A stretch of DNA of 38,639 bases from Bacteroidota bacterium. GTDB lineage: Bacteria > Bacteroidota > Rhodothermia > Rhodothermales > Bin80. How positions within the stretch are numbered: position 1 is the first letter of the stretch; each line of letters opens with the position of its first letter. Of this stretch, positions 1 to 7,831 are shown one piece after another. A program made the translations under genes and the position numbers. The stretch lies in the NCBI GenBank assembly GCA_028873925.1, contig JAPPNA010000125.1, positions 1 to 38,639 of the forward strand. The letters run 5' to 3'. The notes under the pieces are model-generated. The model was not told where the DNA came from. It did not search any database and worked only from the letters and a program-made list of their open reading frames with translations.

Positions 1-61
1 AAGGAGCTTCAATCCTTGGCGCAGATTCCGGGAAATTCCGAATCGTCATGAATAACCCGGG
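1..61. repeat. 61-bp direct repeat, left copy
   Basis: The first 61 bases of the window recur without mismatch at 493-553, in the same orientation and 492 bp apart. Identity stops at base 62 versus 554. It may extend leftwards beyond the window. The right copy ends where the similarity of the decayed GLPGLI gene also ends, so the repeat probably marks a rearrangement or insertion junction. No transposon ends are visible. Confidence 0.9.
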
Positions 62-492
62 ATAACCGCAAGGAAGGCTGTGACAGACCATGCCTCAAGG
101 GTACTACATTGGCCGTCCAATGTTAAGAGTCGCCGCAAAGCCATCCCTACTCAGCCACCGTTGGACTGGGGCCGCCCCGGGACGCGACAGCGCCGCGGGT
201 CTACGCGTAATGGGGGCGAATTCGGCCTAACGCGCTTATTGGAGCCTGTAATCGACTCAATCAGCGATTATAGCCCCGATTTATCGCGGCCATAGGACCC
301 GTTCTCGGGTGCAAAGGCAAAGGATGGGGTCAATCAGGTCCCTGCCGACCGCAACGCCAGTCGGGCAGAAAAGCGCGTTCACCGCTCGGCGGCCGTCAGT
401 GACACAGGACAAATATCAGACGGTTACATGGAGCAGAACCTGCCTCAACGGTCCAACGCGCATCCCCCACCAATACGCTCCGCCAAGTCAGG
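62..492. other. Unassigned DNA between two 61-bp repeats
   Basis: These 431 bp contain only short, mutually overlapping open frames in several phases with no recognisable protein motif. I see no RNA gene, terminator or mobile-element end. It is probably debris between the two repeat copies. An ORF at 80-295 (71 codons) gives a composition unlike the neighbouring proteins and is not called as a gene. Confidence 0.5.
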
Positions 493-553
493 AAGGAGCT
501 TCAATCCTTGGCGCAGATTCCGGGAAATTCCGAATCGTCATGAATAACCCGGG
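493..553. repeat. 61-bp direct repeat, right copy
   Basis: Exact copy of bases 1-61. Its right boundary abuts the 3' end of the GLPGLI pseudogene on the minus strand. Confidence 0.9.
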
Positions 554-1245
554 TTCAGGACTGTCGGCCGAAAATTCCGTGATGACCCGGCTTTTAAGCA
601 TGGATCCTTCCGCAAGCATGTGCAATATGGCCCCGGTAGACCGCCTAATGTTATTGGGGTTAACACCTCAGGCGCATACCACGCCGCCGGCAGCCCGGAT
701 TCTACTGTTGATCCCATCATGTGCGAAGCGGGCGGGCCATCATTTTTTCGACCATTTCAGGTCAGCGACAGCCACTTGAACTTCATACCCCCGGATCGTA
801 CCGTCCCGACTGCCAGGTATCGTCGGGGTTGAATCAAGCTCCCGCGTGATTACGTACGGATTTTCCATACCGGCAGGCAGCGTATTGATCCGGACGCTGT
901 CCTCGTAGTCCTCCAAGGTCTCAAAACCATCATCCCCCTGCAAACCGCGGACCAAGGGCATCAAGGCCGGTGGAGCTGTCCCTGCTGCACCAGACACACT
1001 TAGTGCCCTATCCATACGCTCCACGGCACTTTATGTCCGCTGAATCGGGGGGCCAGCTCATCAGTAGGGAAACCTCTTCGGGCAGATCCACCAGCACCCT
1101 CCTGATGAGGGCGGAATCAGCCCGCACGGTTTCCGGCAGGAACTCAAGAGACGATCCCTGCTGACCTGAGTTGAAAATTACCCCTCCTGTGCCGCAGCAC
1201 CGGATGAAAGCAGCAGCACGACGATGAGCAGGCAAATGCGCGCAT
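553..1245 (-). pseudogene. Decayed GLPGLI-family paralogue
   Basis: Pieces of a GLPGLI-family secreted protein are spread over all three minus-strand frames and follow the intact gene at 1369-2250 in order. Near 1245-1185 the signal peptide reads ICLLIVVLLLSSGAAAQ, matching the intact gene. A one-base loss in the GGGGTA run near 1184 then shifts the frame. The next blocks correspond to LPETVRADSALI (about 1130-1090), the NPYVITRELDSTPTIPGSRD block (about 870-800), and AWYAPE plus GLPG (about 690-630). A segment between the last two blocks is missing. At least three frameshifts are needed, the C-terminal ~40 codons are absent, and the end coincides with the 61-bp repeat. It lies directly downstream of the intact copy in the same orientation, so it is a tandem duplicate that has died. 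Confidence 0.8.
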
Positions 1246-1368
1246 GGTGGCAGAATCCGCAAGCGATCCGGTGTTATGCCTGATGGCCCTCAGCCGATCG
1301 GGCCCTGTGCTTACCGGTCGCGCAGGACTTGCCGCCGAATTCTTCAGGCCCCTGGTGCGGGACTGAAG

Positions 1369-2250
1369 CTACTGCAGGTTCTCCATCTGTTTCTGCAGTG
1401 CTCCCATCTGCACACGGAATAATTCGAGGTAGTCCTCCTGACTGATCTCTATTCCGGTGGGGGGCTGCACCGGCCTGTCCAATGTGGTCTGAATACTATC
1501 CGCCGAAATCTCAATAACCGTCTCACTGCCCGCCATCAGATATTGCCCTGCGACATGCAGGATGGCACCCGGCAAACCGCTAAAGTACATGGGACCGGCG
1601 GGGACTGGTATTTCGGGCGCATACCATGCGGTAAACTCCGCTGATTCAACCGAGACTGCCTGGTCCGCAAAGGGTAACATTCCTGTAGATAACTGATCCA
1701 TCACATTTTGTATTTGCTCAGGGCTCACGTCTGATGTTGCCTCCCGTACGGTATACCCCAGGATCGTACTGTCCCGACTGCCCGGGATCCACTGCATGAT
1801 CTTCGTTGAATCCACTTCCGTCGTAATTACATACGGCTCCCCCATAACCGAATGCGCGGAGCTGATCACGATGCCGTTATCGTAATCCGTATAGATTTCA
1901 GGATTTGGCCTGGCCAGACTTTGGAGGCCGCCGGTATACGGGGTCAGGGCCGGCGCAGCCGGGCCCATGTCGGGCGGCATCTGAGCCATATTTACTCCTC
2001 CCCCCAGCAGTACCTTCTGTCCGCTGTATCGGGCCGTCCAGTCCATGGGAGTGGAAATCCCCTCCTGGGGCATATCCGCAAGTATCATTTCAATCATGGC
2101 GGTATCAGCCCGCATGGATTCCGGCAGTTGGGACAGAAGTAAATCCCGGCTGACCTTGATGGTCGTCTGACCGGAATAAACAATTACGCCGTTCTGTGCC
2201 GCAGCACTGGCAGGAAGCAGCAGGAATACGATCAACAAACAGATGCGCAT
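1369..2250 (-). CDS. GLPGLI family secreted protein
   Basis: A 293-residue protein of the GLPGLI family (Porph_ging type), common in Bacteroidota and of unknown biochemical function. The ATG at 2250 is preferred to an upstream in-frame start at 2304 because it begins a clean signal peptide (MRICLLIVFLLL...ASAAAQ, cleavage after about residue 18), and the longer start would overlap purQ. The family hallmark sits near the C-terminal third: an AWYAPEIPVPAGP segment followed by SGLPGAILHVAG, with A in place of the usual L of GLPGLI. The protein is predicted to be exported to the periplasm or cell surface. It starts 31 bp after the purQ stop and could be cotranscribed with it, though no functional link is known. 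A decayed tandem copy lies just downstream. Confidence 0.85.
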   Translation of the reverse strand: MRICLLIVFLLLPASAAAQNGVIVYSGQTTIKVSRDLLLSQLPESMRADTAMIEMILADMPQEGISTPMDWTARYSGQKVLLGGGVNMAQMPPDMGPAAPALTPYTGGLQSLARPNPEIYTDYDNGIVISSAHSVMGEPYVITTEVDSTKIMQWIPGSRDSTILGYTVREATSDVSPEQIQNVMDQLSTGMLPFADQAVSVESAEFTAWYAPEIPVPAGPMYFSGLPGAILHVAGQYLMAGSETVIEISADSIQTTLDRPVQPPTGIEISQEDYLELFRVQMGALQKQMENLQ

Positions 2251-2281
2251 GATGGGAGATTCGTTGTTGTGGGCAGTTACC

Positions 2282-3022
2282 CTAAGCATTACGTTGAAAC
2301 TCATGAACGCGTCCGGTCCCTCCTTGTGCCGACCAGGTGCGTGTTGCCGTGACGCTCTGAAAGATCAGCGCCCCATCCGCACTGCCCAGTGCCGGCTCCG
2401 CAGCCCGCTCAGGGTGCGGCATCATCCCGAGCACATTCCCTGCGGCGTTCAGAATGCCCGCAATATTGTTGGCTGAGCCGTTGGGGTTGGCTTCTCGAGT
2501 TATCTCTCCCTGAGGCGAACAATATCGGAAGGCCACCCGCCCGCTATCCTCCAGCGCCTCAAGATCGGCATCGGAGGCAAAATAGTTGCCCTCCCCGTGT
2601 GCGATCGGAATGCGCAGGATCCGGCCCTGTTTGAGACCGTGCGTAAATGGTGACCGCGTGTTTTCCGTGCGAACAGTCATCCACTTACAGGCAAACCTGA
2701 CACTGTCGTTGCGCAGCAGTGCTCCCGGCAGCAGACCGCATTCACAGAGCACCTGAAATCCGTTACAAATCCCCAACACCAGACCACCCTCCCGGGCGAA
2801 CCGGACCACCCGGGTCATTATGGGAGAGAAACGCGCCACGGCTCCGGCCCGCAGATAGTCACCGTAGGAAAAGCCGCCAGGAATTATGACCAGGTCCACC
2901 GGGGGAAGTCGGGTCTCTTTGTGCCAGATGAAGTCCGTCTGCAGCCCCAGCACATGGCTCGCCACATGGTAGGCATCGTGGTCACAATTTGAACCTGGAA
3001 ACACAATCACGCCAACGCGCAT
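2282..3022 (-). CDS. purQ: Phosphoribosylformylglycinamidine synthase subunit PurQ (glutaminase)
   Basis: This is the glutamine amidotransferase subunit of FGAM synthase. It supplies ammonia to PurL in step four of purine synthesis, in the cytosol. The 246 residues match the small separate PurQ seen with the PurQ/PurL/PurS-type enzyme. The N-terminus [16 protein letters not shown] is typical of the family, so I place the start at 3022 rather than at 3079, which would add 19 unrelated residues. The class I amidotransferase triad is visible: nucleophile Cys86 in GICNGFQ, and His203/Glu205 in PHPE. The oxyanion region [13 protein letters not shown] (about residues 48-60) is also present. No other pur gene lies in the window. 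It diverges from the Bat-operon DUF58 gene across about 155 bp that must hold both promoters; no purine riboswitch was recognised there. Confidence 0.96.
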   Translation of the reverse strand: MRVGVIVFPGSNCDHDAYHVASHVLGLQTDFIWHKETRLPPVDLVIIPGGFSYGDYLRAGAVARFSPIMTRVVRFAREGGLVLGICNGFQVLCECGLLPGALLRNDSVRFACKWMTVRTENTRSPFTHGLKQGRILRIPIAHGEGNYFASDADLEALEDSGRVAFRYCSPQGEITREANPNGSANNIAGILNAAGNVLGMMPHPERAAEPALGSADGALIFQSVTATRTWSAQGGTGRVHEFQRNA

Positions 3023-3179
3023 AACGATTCGGATTTTTGGAACGTTCAGGTCCAAGGTCCCCAGTGCAGACAGATTCAAGCAATATTCGGCAACTCTGCG
3101 CCCGACCAGCAGGCTCCTGTCAACCTTTTGCGGCCAGATTAGTTTTTACGGGTTGTACTTGATGATGTCAGCAGCTGAC

Positions 3180-4055
3180 ATGATCCCACGCGAATTATTT
3201 GCCAAAATAAGGCGGATTGAGATCCGGACCAAAGGATTGGTCAATAACGTCTTCGGAGGAGAGTACCACTCCGCCTTCAAGGGACGGGGCATTGAATTCT
3301 CGGAAGTGCGCCCCTACCAGATTGGAGACGATATCCGATCCATTGACTGGAATGTGACCGCACGTACCGGAGAGGCGTTCATCAAGATCTTTGAGGAGGA
3401 GCGGGAGCAGACCCTACTGCTTGCCGTGGATATTTCGGGGTCTGGAAATTTCGGCAGCCAGGATAAGTTCAAGCTTGAAATCGCCGCGGAAATCTGCGCC
3501 ATCCTGGGTTTCAGTGCCATCAAGAATAACGATAAGGTGGGCCTGCTGCTGTTCTCAGATCAGGTTGAGCTTTTTGTACCGCCGCGCAGTGGACGGCGGC
3601 ATGTTCTACGGCTCATTCGGGACCTGTTTGCCCATGAGCCGGAATCCGACGGCACTTCACTGCAGGCTGCACTGGAACACATCCTAAGCGTCATGCGACG
3701 GCGTTCCATCGTGCTGCTGGTAAGTGATTTTCTGGACCGGGGCTTTGAGCGTCCCCTTCGAATGGTCTCCAGGCATCATGACACGGCGGCGGTTCACCTG
3801 CAGGATTCACGCGAATTTGAGCTGCCTGCACTGGGACTGATGCAGCTGATTGATACGGAAACTCAATCCGGGCTCCTGGTGGATTCCGGCAGCCGGTCGG
3901 CACGCAGAGCCTTTGCGCAGGCCGCACGGTTACACCGCGACTACCTGCAGACCCTGTTCAGGCGTGCCGGTGTGGATTCGGTCGCTATCCGATGTGGTGA
4001 GGACTATGTGGAACCATTGGCCCGCTTTTTCCGGGCACGTGCTCAGGCTGTGTGA
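3180..4055 (+). CDS. DUF58 domain protein, first gene of the Bat operon
   Basis: DUF58 (VWA-like) protein of about 291 residues. Family members usually sit beside MoxR ATPases and Bat proteins. The signature segment FSEVRPYQIGDDIRSIDWNV lies about 45 residues in. It is followed by a degenerate MIDAS-like strand (LLLAVDISGSG) and later LLVSDFLD, consistent with a von Willebrand A fold. The ATG at 3180 aligns with the usual family start (MIPRELFAKIRRIEIRTK); ATGs at 3162 and 3165 are in frame and equally possible. No transmembrane helix is visible, so it is probably cytosolic or peripheral. The stop overlaps the next start by one base (TGATG), implying translational coupling. The MoxR gene that normally precedes DUF58 is not here; purQ lies upstream instead. 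Confidence 0.92.
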   Translation: MIPRELFAKIRRIEIRTKGLVNNVFGGEYHSAFKGRGIEFSEVRPYQIGDDIRSIDWNVTARTGEAFIKIFEEEREQTLLLAVDISGSGNFGSQDKFKLEIAAEICAILGFSAIKNNDKVGLLLFSDQVELFVPPRSGRRHVLRLIRDLFAHEPESDGTSLQAALEHILSVMRRRSIVLLVSDFLDRGFERPLRMVSRHHDTAAVHLQDSREFELPALGLMQLIDTETQSGLLVDSGSRSARRAFAQAARLHRDYLQTLFRRAGVDSVAIRCGEDYVEPLARFFRARAQAV

Positions 4056-5032
4056 TGCCCTATCTGACAGGTACCCGGGTGCTGGTGTTTGCCTGCCTGA
4101 TTATGGGGGTCAGCGGCGTACGGGGTGTCTGCGGACAGCAGCTGGAGGCGTACATGTCGGCGGACAGTGTCACCATTGGAGAACGATTCACGCTCACCCT
4201 TACCGCACTGCACGGATTTGACGAGTCGCCCTCATTTCCTCCTGTTGCGGATGTGGATTCCGTATTCGGCGATTTTGTCCCGTTAGGATTGATTTCCGCG
4301 GGCACCGAGATTATAGAGCCCGGGGTAAGGCTTGACAGCGTGGTATACGGGGTGACCACATTTGCACTGGACTCGGCCATACTGCCCCCATTACGCGTGG
4401 GATTTGAGGGCGGGGCTACGGAAGGGATGACACCCGCCGTTATGCTGCCGGTGATTTCTCTGGTCTCGCAGGAAGCTTCCGGGATTCGCGATCTGGCCGA
4501 GCCCGTGGAATTCGGCACTCCGCGCTGGCCCTATTTCCTGTTGGGCCTCGGAGTTGTAATTCTGGCTGGACTCATCTGGTATTTCTTTATTCGCAAACGC
4601 CCGCCGGAAGTCATCGTGCAGGCACCGGCGGACCCTGAGAATCCGCCCCACCTGATCGCGCTTGCCCGGCTGCGCGCGCTTGAGACCGCTCCGATGGCAA
4701 CGCGCGACCAAGTAGAGAGCTACTATGTTGAGCTTTCTGATACAGTCCGCACCTACCTTGAGCACCGCCTGGGCATACTTGCCCTGGAGAGCACCACACC
4801 GGAGATCCGCCAGGCACTCCTTAGCCATGATGTGGGCCATATGATGCCATCCGGCATTCCCACACAGGTTGAGCGTATACTTTCTCTTGCAGATCTGGTG
4901 AAATTCGCGGATTTTTCTCCCGAACCCGCCCAGGGACAGCAGGCGCGCCTTGAATCCGTTGATGTGGTTGAGCGTGTGGAAACCAAACTGGGCCAAGTGG
5001 CTTCTGGCGAACAGATGATGTCCGTGCCGTAA
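4055..5032 (+). CDS. DUF4381-like membrane protein of the Bat operon
   Basis: This 325-residue protein has an N-terminal export signal (about residues 1-27), a beta-rich periplasmic part of about 130 residues and one transmembrane helix at about 159-180 (YFLLGLGVVILAGLIWYFFI). A basic stop-transfer RKR follows, then a helical cytosolic tail. In Bacteroidota Bat loci the gene between DUF58 and batA commonly encodes a protein of this plan, often matched to DUF4381; I assign it by position and topology rather than by a diagnostic motif. The start is the ATG of TGATG overlapping the DUF58 stop. The stop TAA shares its last base with the batA ATG. It presumably belongs to the Bat/VWA membrane complex; its exact role is unknown. 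Confidence 0.7.
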   Translation: MPYLTGTRVLVFACLIMGVSGVRGVCGQQLEAYMSADSVTIGERFTLTLTALHGFDESPSFPPVADVDSVFGDFVPLGLISAGTEIIEPGVRLDSVVYGVTTFALDSAILPPLRVGFEGGATEGMTPAVMLPVISLVSQEASGIRDLAEPVEFGTPRWPYFLLGLGVVILAGLIWYFFIRKRPPEVIVQAPADPENPPHLIALARLRALETAPMATRDQVESYYVELSDTVRTYLEHRLGILALESTTPEIRQALLSHDVGHMMPSGIPTQVERILSLADLVKFADFSPEPAQGQQARLESVDVVERVETKLGQVASGEQMMSVP

Positions 5033-6015
5033 TGGAGTTTGCCCAGCCGAACTGGCTCTTCCTGCTGATTCTCGTGCCGCTGTACGGCGTGTGGCACTGG
5101 TGGCATCGCGGCCGGACTGTGGGGCTTGCTTTCAGCAACATTGCCGCTGCTTCGTCTATGCCGCGTACGGTCCGCCATTATGCGGCATCGCTGCCGGTAT
5201 TGCTGCGCATGGGCGCGCTCGTACTGGCGATTCTGGCGCTTGCGCGCCCGCAGGTGCGCAATGTGACCCAGGAATACTTCGCCGAGGGGGTGGACATAGT
5301 GCTGGTGCTGGACACCTCCACAAGCATGCAGGCCAGGGATTTTCAACCCAACCGCTTTGAGGCGGCCCGAGAGGTGGCCGCGGATTTCATTGATGGCCGA
5401 CAGTCAGATCGGATCGGGCTGATTGTGTTTGCGGCCAAAGCCTACACGCAGGCACCGCTTACGCTGGATTACGTGTTCCTCAAAAAGATGCTGGCTGAGG
5501 TAAATGTGGGTGTTATAGAAGACGGCACCGCCATTGGGACCGCGCTGGCAACGGCCGTCAACCGCCTCAAGGACACCGAAGCCGAAAGTAAGGTGATCAT
5601 TCTGCTCACAGACGGGCAGAACAATCGGGGCGAAGTGGATCCGGTCACGGCCTCGGAAGTCGCCTCCGCGCTTGGAGTCAGAATCTATTCTATCGGCGTG
5701 GGCACCTACGGAGAGGCCCCCTTCATAGTGGACCACCCATTCGCCGGCCCGCAGCAGCAGATGGTACCGGTGGAGATTGATGAGGACATGCTGCGGTCGG
5801 TCTCCGGCGGCACAGGTGGCCAGTACTTCCGGGCCACTGATAAGGAGGCCTTGCGCAATATCTATGACCAGATTGGAGAGCTTGAGCAAACCCGCATTGA
5901 AACCCGCATCTACACCGATTACGATGAGCGCTACAGGCGCTATCTGTGGCCTGCGATCCTGCTGGTGCTTCTTGAAATCCTCCTATCCTCCACCCTACTG
6001 AGACGGTTTCCCTGA
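5032..6015 (+). CDS. batA: BatA, VWA domain membrane protein
   Basis: A 327-residue BatA homologue. The N-terminus contains the usual BatA/BatB pair of helices (about 6-22 and 52-72), then a periplasmic or cytosolic VWA domain and a last helix near 308-320. The MIDAS metal site is intact: DTSTS at 94-98, a threonine in EDGTAIGTAL, and LLTDGQNN for the final Asp. The conserved LARPQV motif precedes the VWA domain. BatA works with BatB-E in a complex first linked to aerotolerance in Bacteroides; its molecular action is still debated. The ATG overlaps the previous TAA by one base, and batB follows after a single base, so the genes are almost certainly cotranscribed. Confidence 0.93.
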   Translation: MEFAQPNWLFLLILVPLYGVWHWWHRGRTVGLAFSNIAAASSMPRTVRHYAASLPVLLRMGALVLAILALARPQVRNVTQEYFAEGVDIVLVLDTSTSMQARDFQPNRFEAAREVAADFIDGRQSDRIGLIVFAAKAYTQAPLTLDYVFLKKMLAEVNVGVIEDGTAIGTALATAVNRLKDTEAESKVIILLTDGQNNRGEVDPVTASEVASALGVRIYSIGVGTYGEAPFIVDHPFAGPQQQMVPVEIDEDMLRSVSGGTGGQYFRATDKEALRNIYDQIGELEQTRIETRIYTDYDERYRRYLWPAILLVLLEILLSSTLLRRFP

Positions 6016-6016
6016 T

Positions 6017-7042
6017 ATGGCCTGGCTTGACGCACAATATCTTTGGATGCTCTGGCTTATCCCGCTGATAATCGGCCTCTTTCTTGTAGCGGCATGGCGA
6101 CGGCGTGTGCTTCAGAGACGATTTGGACATATGTCACTAGTCCGCCGCCTGAGCTTGAGTATCAGCGGGCGCCGCCGCAGATATAAGGCCGCCATAACCA
6201 CCGCGGGGGTCGCGCTGCTGATTCTGGCGCTCGCTGGCCCCCAAGTGGGCACCCGGCTCCGCGAGGTGAACAGGGAAGGCATTGATCTGGTAATCGCGCT
6301 GGATGTGTCGTTATCTATGATGGCCGAGGATGTGGCACCCAACAGGCTCGGGCGCGCGCGCAATGAGGTCAAGAAGCTGCTCTCCGAACTGCGCGGAGAC
6401 CGCATTGGTCTGGTGATTTTTGCTGGCGATGCGTTTGTCCAGTGCCCGCTGACCACCGATTACAGTGCAGTAAGGCTGTTCCTCGATGTGGCAAACCCGA
6501 ACCTGCTGCCCACGCCCGGAACGAATTTTGAGGCAGCTCTGGAAATGGCTCTGCAGACCTTTGAGGCACCGGGTGGCAATCCGGACGCCGACGCGGTGCG
6601 TTCAAAGGTACTGCTTATCGTGTCCGATGGTGAGAACCACGAGGCCCAGGTCGATGAGGTGCTCGCGCGGGCAAGGTCCGAAGATGTGGCCGTGTACACG
6701 GCCGGGGTCGGTGAAGTGACCGGCGGTCCCATTCCGCTTTACGAAAGCGGACATCCTGCCGGTTACAAGCGGGATCTGACCGGTGCCATTGTCCAGACAC
6801 GCCTGGAAGAAGAGGCACTTAGGCAGCTGGCCTCGGATGGAGCGTATTTCCAGATTGCCCGCACCTCCAGCTCGCTGCTGCAATTAATCCCCGCGCTGGA
6901 TCGTTTGGACAAGACGACATTTGCATCGGAGGAATTTGAGGATTACGACCTGAAGTACCAGTGGCCGCTGGCGTTGGCTATACTGCTGCTTTGGGGCGAG
7001 CAGTTGCTGCCGATCCGGAAAAAACGTCCAGATAGTGCGTAG
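6017..7042 (+). CDS. batB: BatB, VWA domain membrane protein
   Basis: A paralogue of BatA (341 residues) with the same plan: helices at about 10-26 and 58-75, LALAGPQVG just after the second, a VWA domain and a C-terminal helix near 314-328. The MIDAS residues are present: DVSLS at 96-100, threonine in PTPGTNFEAAL, and LIVSDGENHE. BatB is thought to pair with BatA in the inner membrane. It follows batA directly (1 bp gap) and precedes batC by 23 bp. Nothing abnormal is seen; length and motif order are standard. Confidence 0.93.
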   Translation: MAWLDAQYLWMLWLIPLIIGLFLVAAWRRRVLQRRFGHMSLVRRLSLSISGRRRRYKAAITTAGVALLILALAGPQVGTRLREVNREGIDLVIALDVSLSMMAEDVAPNRLGRARNEVKKLLSELRGDRIGLVIFAGDAFVQCPLTTDYSAVRLFLDVANPNLLPTPGTNFEAALEMALQTFEAPGGNPDADAVRSKVLLIVSDGENHEAQVDEVLARARSEDVAVYTAGVGEVTGGPIPLYESGHPAGYKRDLTGAIVQTRLEEEALRQLASDGAYFQIARTSSSLLQLIPALDRLDKTTFASEEFEDYDLKYQWPLALAILLLWGEQLLPIRKKRPDSA

Positions 7043-7065
7043 ATTTATTATTTTCCGCTATATCC

Positions 7066-7818
7066 ATGACAGTTGGAATCATATTGGCGCTGCTGGCGAG
7101 CCTCATGCAGCTTAGCCCCGGCGGCCAGGCCGCAAAGCAGGGCCGCGAAGGTAATGACTATCTGAAGGCCGAACAGTACGGAGAAGCCTCGGAAGCTTAC
7201 CAGCAAGGCCTTAGTGCCTATGCCGGGGGGCGGGAGGCAGACCGGACGTATTACGGTCTTCAGAATAACCTGGGGATCTCACTGTTTCGGCAGGAGGAAC
7301 TTGAGCAGGCTCAAGCCGCCTTTGAAGCGGCTTTGGCGCAAGCCCCAACGGACCTCGAGCGTGCCCGGGCCGCCTATAACGCCGGCAACACCGCCTTCAG
7401 TCAGCAGGCCGCCGAGGCTGCGCTGGCCCGGTATCGAAGTGCGCTGCTGGCTGACCCGGAGAGCGAGGATGCCAGATATAATTATGAGTTTGTAAAGCGC
7501 TGGATCCAGGAGCAACAGCAGCAGAGTAACAACAATGAACAGAACGAGCAGGAGCAGCAAAACCAGCAGCAGGACCAGCGGCAGGAAGAGCAGGACCAGC
7601 AGCAGGAAGAGCAGCAGCAAAACGAGCCCGAGCAACAGCCGCAGGAATCCGGTGAAGAGGCCGAGTCTGATGCCCGGCCGCAGGAGCCGGAGGATACTCA
7701 GCTGACCCGTCAGCAGGCGGAACAGATCCTGGAGGCGCTGGAAAACGAGGAACAGGAACTGTTGCGCGAGGTGCAGAAAGTTCAGGGGACCCGCCGGCGG
7801 GTGGCCAAGGACTGGTAG
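7066..7818 (+). CDS. batC: BatC, TPR protein with Gln/Glu-rich tail
   Basis: This 250-residue protein begins with an N-terminal hydrophobic signal or anchor. At about residues 30-140 it has three or so tetratricopeptide repeats (for example YGLQNNLGISLFRQEELEQA and RAAYNAGNTAFSQQAAEAAL). A strongly biased Gln/Glu/Asn stretch follows at about 145-205. The closing helix contains ILEALENEEQELLREVQK, the usual BatC ending. TPRs suggest a scaffold for BatA/BatB or BatD. The low-complexity DNA at about 7510-7640 (repeated cag/gag codons) may vary in length between strains. The gene sits 13 bp before batD. Confidence 0.88.
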   Translation: MTVGIILALLASLMQLSPGGQAAKQGREGNDYLKAEQYGEASEAYQQGLSAYAGGREADRTYYGLQNNLGISLFRQEELEQAQAAFEAALAQAPTDLERARAAYNAGNTAFSQQAAEAALARYRSALLADPESEDARYNYEFVKRWIQEQQQQSNNNEQNEQEQQNQQQDQRQEEQDQQQEEQQQNEPEQQPQESGEEAESDARPQEPEDTQLTRQQAEQILEALENEEQELLREVQKVQGTRRRVAKDW

Positions 7819-7831
7819 GACGCGGCAATCC

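Noticed and set aside
80-295. 71-codon ORF at the left edge
   Set aside because: No motif, no start context, and it lies between the 61-bp repeats in what looks like debris.
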